Shown: piece after piece, positions 46,349 to 55,430 of the stretch
Position numbering within the stretch: position 1 is the stretch's first letter
Layout: each line of letters starts with the position of its first letter
Assembly (NCBI GenBank): GCA_902787975.1
Contig: CADAIP010000002.1
Coordinates: forward strand, 109,508-173,507
Reading direction: 5' to 3'
Source: Oscillospiraceae bacterium
GTDB taxonomy: Bacteria > Bacillota > Clostridia > Saccharofermentanales > Saccharofermentanaceae
DNA length: 64,000 nucleotides
Notes under the pieces: model-generated
Databases searched by the model: none
What the model was told of the DNA's origin: nothing
The model's input: the letters and a program-made list of their open reading frames with translations, nothing else
Translations under genes and position numbers: made by a program

Positions 46349-49300
46349 TCAAGCTTTTACGACTGAGAATGTGATCTTCTCGCCGTTGACATTCCACTCC
46401 TTGGAGTTGTCGCCTGTACCCTTTGAGATCTCAACTGCAAGCACTTCGGAAGCAAGGTAATCCTTCTTCTTCTCGATTACTTCAGCGAGCTTGTCGTTGC
46501 CCTCATACTTGAGAACTATCCTGTCAGTAACAGTAAGACCTTCTGTCTCCTTACGGTGTGTCTGGATCTTGGAGATCATCTCTCTTACAAGACCGTCTTC
46601 GATAAGCTCTTCAGTAAGAACCGTAGAGATGGAAACTGTAAGACCGCCGGAGCTCTGTGTTGAGAAGCCCTCAGGCTGTGTAGTCTCGATGAGGAAGTCT
46701 TCTTCTGTCATCTCATACTCTTCGCCGTTTACGGTGATCTTTACGGAACCATTCTTCAAAGCATTGTATGTTTCCTTGCCCGGAAGGTTTGCGATAACTT
46801 CCTTGGCATCATTGATGTTCTTGCCAAACTTTCTTCCGCATGTACGGAGCTGGGGCTTGAAGCTGTAATCAACAAGTGTTGAAGCATCGCTCAAGACTTC
46901 CATCTTGCGGATGTTGAGCTCGTCAAGAACGATCGGCTTATATTCGTCATCAAGTCCAAGCTCTGAAACAACATAGATCTCAGAGAGAGGCTGACGGTTC
47001 TTGATGGAAGCGGACTCACGGCAGCTGTGACCCAATGTAACGATCTGCTGTACGAGTTCCATCTCTTCTTCAAGCTTGGAATCGATAAGGCTCTCGTCTG
47101 CTACAGGATACTTTGCAAGATGTACTGAAACAGGAGCATCCTTATCTACGGAACGAACGATGTTCTGATAGATCTCTTCTGTCATGAAAGGAACGAAAGG
47201 TGCGCAGAGTCTTGTGAGATTATCGAGGACTGTGTAGAGAGTCATATAAGCATTGACCTTGTCCTGAGTCTCTTCTGCACCCCAGTATCTGTCACGGCAA
47301 CGTCTTACGTACCAGTTGGAAAGCTCTTCAGTAAAGTCCTGAATGAGTCTTGCAGACTGGGATATATCGTAAGAATCCATCTTCTCATTGACTACCTTGA
47401 TGAGAGTATTAAGACGTGAGAGTACCCATCTGTCCATTGCTCCTAAAGTAGCCTTATCAAGTGTATGCTTTGTAGGATCAAAGTTATCGATATCAGCGTA
47501 CATAACATAGAATGCATAAGTATTCCAGAATGTACCGATGAACTTCTTGATGCCGTCGTTGACAGCCTCCTTGGAGAATCTTGAAGGAAGCCAGGGCTGG
47601 TTTGCTGTATAGAAATACCATCTTGCAGCGTCAGCGCCCTGAGAATCAAGAACATCCCAAGGATCAACAACGTTACCTAAGTGCTTACTCATCTTGATAC
47701 CGTCCTTATCCTGAACGATACCCATGACGATACAATTCTCGAACGGAGCTCTGCCGAAGAGAACTGTTGAAATAGCGATAAGTGAGTAGAACCATCCTCT
47801 TGTCTGGTCGATACCCTCAGAAATGAACTGGCAAGGATAGTGTGTATCGAAGAACTCCTTGTTCTCGAAAGGATAGTGGTACTGTGCAAAAGGCATTGAA
47901 CCTGAGTCAAACCAGCAGTCGATAACTTCTGTTACTCTCTTCATCTGGCCGCCGCACTTTGGGCACTTGATGTGTACGTTATCAACATAAGGCTTGTGAA
48001 GCTCGATGTTCTCCGGGCAGTCGTCACTCATGGACTTCAGTTCTTCGATAGAACCGATGCAGTGTCTGTGGCCGCACTCGCACTCCCATACCGGAAGAGG
48101 TGTACCCCAGTAACGCTCACGGGAGATACCCCAGTCGATTACGTTTCTTAAGAAGTCACCCATACGACCGTCACGGATGGTCTCAGGCATCCAGTTGACC
48201 ATGTTGTTGGACTTCAAGAGCTCGTCTCTCTTCTTGCTCATTGCAATAAACCATGTTGATCTTGCGAAATAGATCAAGGGTGTGTCGCATCTCCAGCAGA
48301 ACGGATACTCGTGCTCGAACTTGGGAGCTGAGAAAAGGAGTGATCTGGAATCAAGGTCCTTAAGCACTTCAGGATCTGCATCCTTAACGAACTTGCCTGC
48401 GAAAGGTGTCTCTTCTGTGAGATTACCTCTTGTATCAACAAACTGTACCATCGGGAGATCGTTGTCTCTTCCGACTCTTGCGTCGTCTTCACCGAATGCG
48501 GGAGCAATGTGAACGATACCTGTACCGTCTTCCATTGTTACATACTCGTCGCAAACAGTGTAATGAGCCTTTTTCTTCTGCTTTGCAGCTTCATCTGCAG
48601 CGCCCTGATAGAGAGCTACATAAGATCTGCCGGCAAGATCTGAACCCTTGTAGGATTCAAGGATCTCATAAGCCTTCTCGCCGTCTTTTGCAAGGCTTCC
48701 CAATACGGAATCGAGCAAAGCAGTAGCCATGTAGTATGTGTAACCGTCGCAAGCCTTTACCTTGGAATACTCATCGTTGGGGTTAAGGCACAAAGCAACG
48801 TTTGAAGGAAGTGTCCAGGGTGTTGTTGTCCATGCGAGGAAGTAAGCATCCTCATCAACGCACTTGAATCTTACGACAGCAGATCTCTCCTTGACTGTCT
48901 TATATCCCTGGGCAACCTCATGTGATGAAAGAGCAGTACCGCATCTCGGGCAGTAAGGAACGATCTTATGTCCCTTGTAGATAAGACCCTGATCCCACAT
49001 CTGCTTTAAAGCCCACCACTCGGACTCGATGTAGTTGTTATCGTAAGTAACGTAAGGATTCTCCATGTCAGCCCAGAAACCTACGCGGTCGCTCATGTGC
49101 TCCCACTGGTCCTTGTATGTCCATACGGATTCCTTACACTTCTTGATGAAGGGCTCTACGCCGTAACCTTCGATCTGGGGCTTGCCGTTGATGCCCAAAG
49201 CCTTCTCGACTTCAAGCTCTACAGGAAGACCGTGTGTATCCCAGCCTGCCTTAAAGACGATTGTCTCGCCCTTCATTGCATGATATCTCGGAATTACGTC

Positions 49301-49498
49301 TTTAATGACTCTTGTCTTAATATGTCCGATATGAGGCTTGCCGTTTGCCGTCGGCGGGCCGTCATAGAGGGTAAAAGTCGGAGCACCGTCAGCCTTGGGC
49401 GCAATGCTCTTCTTATAAACGTCGTTTTCTTTCCAGAACTCGAGAACCTGTTTCTCTCTGTCTACGAAATTAAGGTCTTTTGAAACTTTGTTGTACAT
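46349..49498 (-). CDS. ileS: Isoleucyl-tRNA synthetase, IleS2-type
   Basis: 1049 aa from the ATG at 49498, with AAGGTG 9 nt upstream (a GTG four codons earlier is the alternative). Charges tRNA-Ile. HIGH-type PHIGHIKTR, KMSKH in place of KMSKS, and the editing insert (TTTPWTLPSNVAL). The PYCPRCGTALSSHE and PLPVWECECGH wording and length fit the second, eukaryote-like IleS group that includes many mupirocin-insensitive enzymes; the ~920-aa Bacillus form lacks these. First gene of the ileS-M50-scpAB-rpiR-cmk-ispH/rpsA operon. Confidence 0.95.
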   Translation of the reverse strand: MYNKVSKDLNFVDREKQVLEFWKENDVYKKSIAPKADGAPTFTLYDGPPTANGKPHIGHIKTRVIKDVIPRYHAMKGETIVFKAGWDTHGLPVELEVEKALGINGKPQIEGYGVEPFIKKCKESVWTYKDQWEHMSDRVGFWADMENPYVTYDNNYIESEWWALKQMWDQGLIYKGHKIVPYCPRCGTALSSHEVAQGYKTVKERSAVVRFKCVDEDAYFLAWTTTPWTLPSNVALCLNPNDEYSKVKACDGYTYYMATALLDSVLGSLAKDGEKAYEILESYKGSDLAGRSYVALYQGAADEAAKQKKKAHYTVCDEYVTMEDGTGIVHIAPAFGEDDARVGRDNDLPMVQFVDTRGNLTEETPFAGKFVKDADPEVLKDLDSRSLLFSAPKFEHEYPFCWRCDTPLIYFARSTWFIAMSKKRDELLKSNNMVNWMPETIRDGRMGDFLRNVIDWGISRERYWGTPLPVWECECGHRHCIGSIEELKSMSDDCPENIELHKPYVDNVHIKCPKCGGQMKRVTEVIDCWFDSGSMPFAQYHYPFENKEFFDTHYPCQFISEGIDQTRGWFYSLIAISTVLFGRAPFENCIVMGIVQDKDGIKMSKHLGNVVDPWDVLDSQGADAARWYFYTANQPWLPSRFSKEAVNDGIKKFIGTFWNTYAFYVMYADIDNFDPTKHTLDKATLGAMDRWVLSRLNTLIKVVNEKMDSYDISQSARLIQDFTEELSNWYVRRCRDRYWGAEETQDKVNAYMTLYTVLDNLTRLCAPFVPFMTEEIYQNIVRSVDKDAPVSVHLAKYPVADESLIDSKLEEEMELVQQIVTLGHSCRESASIKNRQPLSEIYVVSELGLDDEYKPIVLDELNIRKMEVLSDASTLVDYSFKPQLRTCGRKFGKNINDAKEVIANLPGKETYNALKNGSVKITVNGEEYEMTEEDFLIETTQPEGFSTQSSGGLTVSISTVLTEELIEDGLVREMISKIQTHRKETEGLTVTDRIVLKYEGNDKLAEVIEKKKDYLASEVLAVEISKGTGDNSKEWNVNGEKITFSVVKA

Positions 49499-49536
49499 AA
49501 CCTGCTTCACCTTTATATATAATTTTGCAAGTTAAA

Positions 49537-49566
49537 ATTATATATACTAAGGCGCTTCAAAGTCAA
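49537..49566 (-). promoter_or_regulatory. Probable ileS promoter
   Basis: Minus strand TTGACT (49561-49566), 18-nt spacer, TATAAT (49537-49542). It overlaps the stop codon of the upstream pseudouridine synthase gene. No T-box precedes ileS: the leader is under 40 nt. Confidence 0.65.
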
Positions 49567-50255
49567 GCAAACAGGCTCCACGGATAGCCCGGCGGCATCG
49601 GAGCCTCAAACGTAATAAATTCGCGCTTTACGGGGTGTTCAAAGGATAATTTGTACGCTTCGAGCGCAATATCTTTACATCTTTTGTCCTTATCTCCGTA
49701 CTTCTGATCGCCTATAAGCGGGTATCCGGCGTGTGCCATCTGGGCTCTGATCTGGTGTGATCTGCCAGTTCCAAGCTTTACTTCGACCATGGTAAGACCG
49801 TCTTTGGAAACCAAAGCCCTGTAATCCAGATAAGAAGCCTTATATCCCGGCTTTTCCTTGTCGATAACGGTAACTATGTTCTTATCCTCATCCTTACTGA
49901 TGAAATTCTCGAGTCTTCCCTCACCTTCAAGAATGCCTTTTACAACACATCTGTAGATCTTCTCTACCTTTCTGGTCCTTATCTGCTCGGAAAGTCTTGA
50001 AGCAGCTTTGCTCGTACGAGCGAAAACCATTACCCCTGATACGGGTCTGTCGAGCCTGTGGACAAGGCCCAGATATACTTCGCCGGGTTTGGAATATTCT
50101 TCTTTGATGTAAGCTTTAAGGATCGTAAGCATATCCGGAGCAAAAGAACCGTCACTCTGGGACAGAACGCCCGCCGGTTTGATGGCCACGATTATATGAT
50201 TGTCCTCAAAAAGGACCTTTACGCCGTTTGAGATCTCTTTCACTTCGCCGACCAT
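49563..50255 (-). CDS. RluA-family pseudouridine synthase
   Basis: 230 aa if started at the ATG at 50255; TTG at 50273 is an alternative, and neither has a strong ribosome site. Converts uridine to pseudouridine in rRNA or tRNA. The catalytic Asp is in LVHRLDRPVSG (~75); IRTRKVEKIY and TGRSHQIRAQMAH are family marks. No S4 domain, so it is of the short RluA/YqcB type. Overlaps the methyltransferase gene by 16 nt. Confidence 0.92.
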   Translation of the reverse strand: MVGEVKEISNGVKVLFEDNHIIVAIKPAGVLSQSDGSFAPDMLTILKAYIKEEYSKPGEVYLGLVHRLDRPVSGVMVFARTSKAASRLSEQIRTRKVEKIYRCVVKGILEGEGRLENFISKDEDKNIVTVIDKEKPGYKASYLDYRALVSKDGLTMVEVKLGTGRSHQIRAQMAHAGYPLIGDQKYGDKDKRCKDIALEAYKLSFEHPVKREFITFEAPMPPGYPWSLFA

Positions 50256-51139
50256 CTTGCAGTCTGTCCGCAAGGAAGCAAGACGCCCATCTTTGATACG
50301 GGCAGCATCAGTTCTTCGGCTTCAACCTTACCTTTAGGAAGCGCGAGCTTAAATATCTGTCCTGATGCCTGGGCCGTAATGCCTGTAGCGTAGGAACTGG
50401 CGATAAAGAACAACGGATCGTCGGAGATAACGTTAGCGCAAAGCTTAACGAGGTCATAGAACGAATCTTCAAGTTTCCAAAGTTCGCCTTTAGGACCTCT
50501 GCCGTAAGAAGGCGGATCCATGATGATGCCGTCGTATTTGCGGCCTCTTCTTATCTCACGCTCAACGAATTTCATGCAGTCTTCAGCAATGAATCTTACA
50601 TAGTTGCCTTCAAGACCGGATGCTTTGATGTTCTCTTTAGCTCTGGCGATCATGCCCTTTGATGCGTCAACATGAACGACTTCATCTGCTCCATGTGCGC
50701 TGCATGCCAGAGTCTGTGCACCGGTATATGCAAAGAGGTTTAGGATCCTGATGTCCTTCTTCCCCGCTGCTTTAGCCTTTTCGATAAGGTCTCCGCAGAA
50801 ATCCCAGTTGGATGCCTGTTCAGGGAAAAGTCCGGTATGTTTAAATGCCGTAGGTTCGATTATGAAAGTGAGTTTTTTGCCTAAAGACTCGTAATCGATC
50901 TTCCAGGTTGAAGGAAAGCTCTTGAGCTTTGTCCATGCGCCGCCTCCCTGATCGCTTCTTGTATAAAGAGCATTAGGCTTATCAAGGTCATCCATGGATA
51001 CTTCTTTGCCATTCCTGATTACGGGCCATACAGCCTGGGGATCGGGACGTCTTAAAATAACGTCACCCCATCGCTCGTATTTCTCACCGCCGCCGCAATA
51101 TAGCAGCTCATAATCTTTCCATTTATCAGATATAAACAT
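50240..51139 (-). CDS. RNA class I SAM methyltransferase (RlmI/YwbD-like catalytic domain)
   Basis: 299 aa, catalytic domain of the PF10672 group lacking the PUA domain found in RlmI. LNLFAYTGAQTLACS and HVDASKGMIARAKEN form the SAM site, and MDPPSYGRG is the NPPY-equivalent catalytic loop. N-terminal EPTAFKHTGLFPEQ is typical of 23S rRNA (m5C) enzymes. Adjacent to the lipoprotein gene (no gap) and overlapping the pseudouridine synthase, so they form an RNA-modification pair. Confidence 0.85.
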   Translation of the reverse strand: MFISDKWKDYELLYCGGGEKYERWGDVILRRPDPQAVWPVIRNGKEVSMDDLDKPNALYTRSDQGGGAWTKLKSFPSTWKIDYESLGKKLTFIIEPTAFKHTGLFPEQASNWDFCGDLIEKAKAAGKKDIRILNLFAYTGAQTLACSAHGADEVVHVDASKGMIARAKENIKASGLEGNYVRFIAEDCMKFVEREIRRGRKYDGIIMDPPSYGRGPKGELWKLEDSFYDLVKLCANVISDDPLFFIASSYATGITAQASGQIFKLALPKGKVEAEELMLPVSKMGVLLPCGQTARWSAK

Positions 51140-51727
51140 TTATCTCACCCTCATAACAGATGTGGATGCTATTAATTCACCGTCAAAATACAGCTCAATA
51201 TAATATTCACCCGGCTCAAAGGTTCCAAGACCTTCAATACCAGCACTGAAATCTGCTTCGGCGGTTACGTTATTCTTCATATTAACGTTCCTTGTCAACA
51301 GTACAGAATCGTCCTTATACAGATAAGCTTCAAAAACACCGGTCATCGGTGTATTGAAATAGAATACTGCCTTAAGGGCAAAAGCATCTTCGGAATTTAC
51401 ACTGTCGTAATCCACGGGGTTGTCATCGACAATGTCATACCATGTGGATGTCAGATAAGCTCCGCTTACAAATCCGAAATCAAGTTCAACAGGTTCTGTT
51501 GTTTCTATGATATATGTACCGGTAGGTTCCATAGTCTCATAAGTGGACTCAGTAGTCTCCTGCGAATTACCTTCCGGTTTGGATTTCTCGGAACTGTATG
51601 TTCTTGAACCATGTGAATCACTGCGCCCGGAATCAAAAATCGAGCATGAACAAAAAGTTGCAGCGACAGACAACGACAATAATACAGCCGCAGTTTTAAT
51701 TCTGATTGATGCTTTTCGATCTGCCAT
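51140..51727 (-). CDS. Putative lipoprotein, function unknown
   Basis: 195 aa. Signal peptide with Cys in FCSCSIF around residue 26-28, then a Ser/Thr-rich linker with many ETTE repeats (~40-80), and one beta-sandwich-like domain (~85-195) with YLTSTWYDI, GVFEAYLYKDD and GEYYIELYFDGEL. Abuts the methyltransferase by one base. The GxYYIELYxDG pattern recalls the beta domains of the two larger lipoproteins upstream, suggesting one family of exported proteins. Confidence 0.7.
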   Translation of the reverse strand: MADRKASIRIKTAAVLLSLSVAATFCSCSIFDSGRSDSHGSRTYSSEKSKPEGNSQETTESTYETMEPTGTYIIETTEPVELDFGFVSGAYLTSTWYDIVDDNPVDYDSVNSEDAFALKAVFYFNTPMTGVFEAYLYKDDSVLLTRNVNMKNNVTAEADFSAGIEGLGTFEPGEYYIELYFDGELIASTSVMRVR

Positions 51728-51770
51728 AAGACCTCTGAAAAATATTTTGGTCTAATTATATCAGGCTTTA

Positions 51771-53132
51771 TCAGCCTATAACATCGTCACTGGTTTCTTC
51801 TACGACAATGCATGCAGCCGTGAATACGATATGTTTCTTCGCTTTGTCTCCGTATACTACAAGAGCATAGAAACCGGGCTTAAACTCGGTCGACGGGTAG
51901 TCAAGATCGTAGCAGCACTGTTTATCATAGACTGAGGGATAACATGAAGCCTGATAAACAGGATCCATTTCATTTATGCCCTCAAAATCAGATTCTTCAC
52001 TGTAATAGTACTCGAAATAAAGCTCATCTGACTTTTCGCTGCTGACAGCAAGAGAAAAGCCAAGGACCTTGGTATTGGAAGCAAAAGCGCTCTTTCCGAC
52101 GGAAGTTCCGTCATAATCCCACCATCCGGAATTAAACACGATGGAATCGCCCATAAGATCATCGTCTTTGAATTCATATACAAGATTAGAAAGATAGTAA
52201 TCTTCCTTATAATCCTCAAACTCAATGATCTCAGGCTCAATCACCTCGTTCTCGACTGTACATTCAAAAGAATCGATCACCTTGGAATGCTCATCGTAAA
52301 CGAAGAAAGTATACTTGCCGTCAAGAATGTATCCATCCTCGTTAAGGCCGGTCTCTCCTGCCATTTCCGAAGTGAAATCAAGTCTTATGCTGTCCTCTTC
52401 AAGATTAATTACACCGGAAGCAATAAGAACATCTTCGCCTCTGGATACTGTGTATGTGATTCCGGGAATGAACCTGTAATTGAACAGTTCTTTGTCAAAG
52501 TCGAGCCTGACTCCTATAGAATCGGTGTTGGAATACACTCCATCGGGTGCAAGAACAAGACTTCCTTTCTTATAAAAATCAGCAAGAACACCGGGCATAA
52601 TGCCATGATCAATGGTATTGAATTCATATACTGCGTCTATGACGTCTTTTGCATTAAGGATTCTTGGAGTTTCTCCGCTAAAATCAACGGTAACACTAGT
52701 GGTAATGATGGTCTCGGGAGAAGCTGATAAAGCTGTTTTAAATTCAGCGACAGTACCGGCTTTCAAAGCATCTTCGCTGTTGTAATCAGCTTCACGCCAG
52801 GAAATAAATACAGTAGCGTTCTTAGCCTTGTAATCGTAAATTGGATCCTGGACATTGTATGTGATGGAATCTTTTATTGCTGAAGAAAAAGAAGACTCTT
52901 CACTGTTGAAATCCGAAGGCGTAATAAGTTCCTTTAATTCATTTGCCGTAACGCCCGAATCTCCAAGATAAGTCACAAGCTTATCAGCATCCCCAACCTT
53001 TACGTCTTCACAAAACGTTTCACAGAGAGCTTTTGCTGAATCCTTCTGTGTTTTATTGCTGCATGCACAGAGTGAAAGCATCACGAATGACACCAGTAAA
53101 ACCACACTGACAGCTCTCTTAAAAATCTTCAT
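51771..53132 (-). CDS. Exported lipoprotein, paralogue A
   Basis: 453 aa from the ATG at 53132. Signal peptide with lipobox LCAC (near residue 23). N-terminal helical domain (~30-100) with DAxKLVTYL and DSITYNV, then beta-rich repeats; the C-terminal half has NSGWWDYDG, YYYSEES, YPSxxDxDYP and FKPGFYALVVY. These are shared with the next gene, so the two are tandem paralogues. Similar to DUF5105-type clostridial lipoproteins only in general build. Expressed from its own extended -10. Confidence 0.75.
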   Translation of the reverse strand: MKIFKRAVSVVLLVSFVMLSLCACSNKTQKDSAKALCETFCEDVKVGDADKLVTYLGDSGVTANELKELITPSDFNSEESSFSSAIKDSITYNVQDPIYDYKAKNATVFISWREADYNSEDALKAGTVAEFKTALSASPETIITTSVTVDFSGETPRILNAKDVIDAVYEFNTIDHGIMPGVLADFYKKGSLVLAPDGVYSNTDSIGVRLDFDKELFNYRFIPGITYTVSRGEDVLIASGVINLEEDSIRLDFTSEMAGETGLNEDGYILDGKYTFFVYDEHSKVIDSFECTVENEVIEPEIIEFEDYKEDYYLSNLVYEFKDDDLMGDSIVFNSGWWDYDGTSVGKSAFASNTKVLGFSLAVSSEKSDELYFEYYYSEESDFEGINEMDPVYQASCYPSVYDKQCCYDLDYPSTEFKPGFYALVVYGDKAKKHIVFTAACIVVEETSDDVIG

Positions 53133-53155
53133 CAAATACCTTTTCCTACATTTAA

Positions 53156-53182
53156 GTGGCGCCCTCTATCAGAAGGCGCCAC
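53156..53182 (-). terminator. GC-rich hairpin between the two lipoprotein genes
   Basis: GTGGCGCC / GGCGCCAC (53156-53163 with 53175-53182), 11-nt loop; TTAAAT follows on the minus strand and a T-run (ATTTTTG) on the plus. It may end the upstream transcript, but it also falls at the predicted 5' end of the next transcript. Confidence 0.6.
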
Positions 53183-53195
53183 CGTATTTTTGACT

Positions 53196-53204
53196 ATTAT
53201 ATCA
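53196..53204 (-). promoter_or_regulatory. Extended -10 promoter for paralogue A
   Basis: TGATATAAT on the minus strand (53196-53204): TG, one base, TATAAT. The transcript would start near 53188, just upstream of the GC-rich hairpin, placing the hairpin in its 5' UTR. Confidence 0.5.
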
Positions 53205-53222
53205 AAACTTGTTCAAATCAAA

Positions 53223-54590
53223 TTAGGCAACATTGCAGAAACCATACATGAGAATGTGAGATGTGCCTGCCTCGTAAACTACGAACATGTAGAATCCGGG
53301 AGCTGCCTCGCCGTTAACGGGATAATCGATATCATAGAATGTACCGTTAGAATATGTTGTCGGCGAAATCGTATTGGAATAAACAGGATTCTGGAGAGCA
53401 TCACCGATAGAATCAGAGTCTTCCTGTTCTGTATAGTAATAGCTGTAATCAACAGTCATGTTACAGGAAGGATCAACTTCCAAAGAGAAAGCGATCGTCA
53501 AAACATCTGTTGAATATGTTGCATCACCTGTTCTGTAGCCGTCATAGTCAAACCACTTTGCATTTATGACATAGCTTCTGAAATTCATATCATCAAATGC
53601 ATAATATACGTTTTCACCGGGGAATTCGTCGCCTGTATATCCGCCACCTGTTGTCGAAGTAGGAACAACAGACTTCTCAACGAAGCATGACTGAACATCG
53701 ACCAATTCATCACCATAAGCTCCGATATAGAAGAGACTGATCGTATAAGTACCTGTCTCAAAGAATTCGCCAGTGGAAAGACCGATAAGATCACCATCTA
53801 CACGGCAAACAACATTTGTGGATTCACCAAAGACAAAGTCAGGTCCGTAATAAAGGTTAGAACCATCCTTTGAAAGAACGAAATACATCATTTCGTTGCG
53901 TGAAGCATAATCAAGAACTGCAGAATCGAAATAATAATCGTATTCGATGAAATTTGTATCATAATAAATGTCATCTTCTGCAAGCCAGAAGCCACTCATT
54001 GTTGTGTCAATAAAGCCGCTGATCATATCAGCTGTAAGAGCAAGGTTGATCTCAGCATTTCTATAGTCATAGAGCTTAAGGAACTTCTTGCTGCCTACAT
54101 TGTCAGGAATCCATTCCTTGTCTTCCTTAACAAACTCAGCTGTAAACTTGACCTCTGTTGTCTTAGCCTTCTTTACAGCTGCAGTAAGATCATCGATGTT
54201 TGTGTAGTCATCCTGAAGAACCTTTGCATAATCACAAATCGTGAAAACGATGTCAATTGAAGCCTCGCCCTTATTAACGCTGACAGACTCTTCATCAACC
54301 TCGTATTCAATGGTTGCTTCAACTGCTTTATAGAAAGCCTTCTCGTCATCTGAACTGTAATCAGCAGACAAGAGCTCTGTCAAAGCAACTGCCTCATCAC
54401 TCTTCTTATCAAGAGTTGAATTCTTAATAAGCTTGCTTGCATCTGCTGCAGCCATATTCTCTGCCAGTTCTCCTGCTGCTTCGATAACAGCCTTCTTGCC
54501 GCCACCGAAATCAAGACAGCCGGTGAAACCGAATACGATTGCACCGCTCAACAAGACAGATACAGCTTTTTTCATTTGGTTTTTAAGCAT
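53223..54590 (-). CDS. Exported lipoprotein, paralogue B
   Basis: 455 aa from the ATG at 54590 (GGGAGGG 7 nt upstream). Signal peptide with lipobox FTGC (near residue 25), N-terminal helical domain (~35-100), then DUF-like beta domains. C-terminal NAKWFDYDGY, DYSYYYTEQED, YNGTFYDIDYP and APGFYMFVVY match paralogue A position by position. Transcribed from a promoter divergent to the two-component system. Likely bound to the cytoplasmic membrane facing the wall. Confidence 0.78.
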   Translation of the reverse strand: MLKNQMKKAVSVLLSGAIVFGFTGCLDFGGGKKAVIEAAGELAENMAAADASKLIKNSTLDKKSDEAVALTELLSADYSSDDEKAFYKAVEATIEYEVDEESVSVNKGEASIDIVFTICDYAKVLQDDYTNIDDLTAAVKKAKTTEVKFTAEFVKEDKEWIPDNVGSKKFLKLYDYRNAEINLALTADMISGFIDTTMSGFWLAEDDIYYDTNFIEYDYYFDSAVLDYASRNEMMYFVLSKDGSNLYYGPDFVFGESTNVVCRVDGDLIGLSTGEFFETGTYTISLFYIGAYGDELVDVQSCFVEKSVVPTSTTGGGYTGDEFPGENVYYAFDDMNFRSYVINAKWFDYDGYRTGDATYSTDVLTIAFSLEVDPSCNMTVDYSYYYTEQEDSDSIGDALQNPVYSNTISPTTYSNGTFYDIDYPVNGEAAPGFYMFVVYEAGTSHILMYGFCNVA

Positions 54591-54623
54591 TAACGTACCC
54601 TCCCTCATCTAGGTATTAAAACA

Positions 54624-54652
54624 ATTTTATATTTAATTGATTAAAAACTCAA
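54624..54652 (-). promoter_or_regulatory. Probable promoter of paralogue B
   Basis: Minus strand TTGAGT (54647-54652), 17-nt spacer, TAAAAT (54624-54629). Confidence 0.5.
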
Positions 54653-54687
54653 CAAATATTATTATTTCAGCACTTTTTAAATGAGAT

Positions 54688-54716
54688 TTCACATTTATTC
54701 TAAAAAATAATATAAT
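54688..54716 (+). promoter_or_regulatory. Probable promoter of the two-component operon
   Basis: TTCACA (54688-54693), 17-nt spacer, TATAAT (54711-54716). The two divergent promoters leave ~35 nt between them, room for a shared regulator site. Confidence 0.6.
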
Positions 54717-54743
54717 ATCTCTATAAATTTGGGGGATTCGAAA

Positions 54744-55430
54744 ATGGCTGTAGCACCTAATATCTTAATCTGTGACGATGATCCGGTTGTACACGAATCA
54801 TTAGGCTTATATCTAGACAACGATAATTTTACTCATACGGATGCTTATGATGGCAGAGAATCACTTGAGATGGCTCAGGCAACTAAGCCCGATCTTATTC
54901 TGCTTGATGTAATGATGCCCGAGATGAGCGGTCTCGATGTTTGCCGTGAGATCAGAAAGACCATGGCTACCCCCATCATCATGCTTACCGCCAAGGGTGA
55001 AGAGATCGATAAGATCGTAGGTCTTGAGCTTGGTGCTGACGACTATATCGTTAAGCCTTTCTCACCCCGTGAGGTTATTGCAAGAGTCAAGGCCGTTCTC
55101 CGCCGTTTCGGAGATACGCCCAAGCCGTCTTCAGTACTCAGTTTTGACGGTCTTGAGATAAACCTCAACAATTATTCTGTAAAATCAAACGGCGAAGGCG
55201 TTCCCTGCACACCTAAGGAAGTTGAGATCCTTTATCTTCTCGCTTCTCATCCCGGACAGGTCTTCGGCCGTGATCAGATACTGGAATCCGTATGGGGAGT
55301 TGACTATAACGGTGACTCACGTACTGTAGATACCCATATTAAGAGAATCAGACAAAAGATTACTTTCGAAAATGCTCAATGGTCCATCCAGACCATATAT
55401 GGTATCGGATACAAATTCGAGGTCTCATAA
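54744..55430 (+). CDS. OmpR/PhoB-family response regulator
   Basis: 228 aa from the ATG at 54744 (GGGGGA 8 nt upstream). Receiver domain with phosphoacceptor Asp55 in LLDVMMPEM, DD at 11-12, Lys in KPFSPRE; C-terminal winged helix (about 130-228, CTPKEVEILYLLASHPGQVF and WGVDYNGDSRTVDTHIKRIRQK). Activates or represses transcription. The kinase gene starts immediately after its stop. Divergent to the lipoprotein paralogues, which makes them plausible targets. Confidence 0.96.
   Translation: MAVAPNILICDDDPVVHESLGLYLDNDNFTHTDAYDGRESLEMAQATKPDLILLDVMMPEMSGLDVCREIRKTMATPIIMLTAKGEEIDKIVGLELGADDYIVKPFSPREVIARVKAVLRRFGDTPKPSSVLSFDGLEINLNNYSVKSNGEGVPCTPKEVEILYLLASHPGQVFGRDQILESVWGVDYNGDSRTVDTHIKRIRQKITFENAQWSIQTIYGIGYKFEVS

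Noticed and set aside
49499..49562. T-box riboswitch before ileS (and likewise valS)
   Set aside because: Gaps are too short and no specifier/antiterminator bulge is visible.
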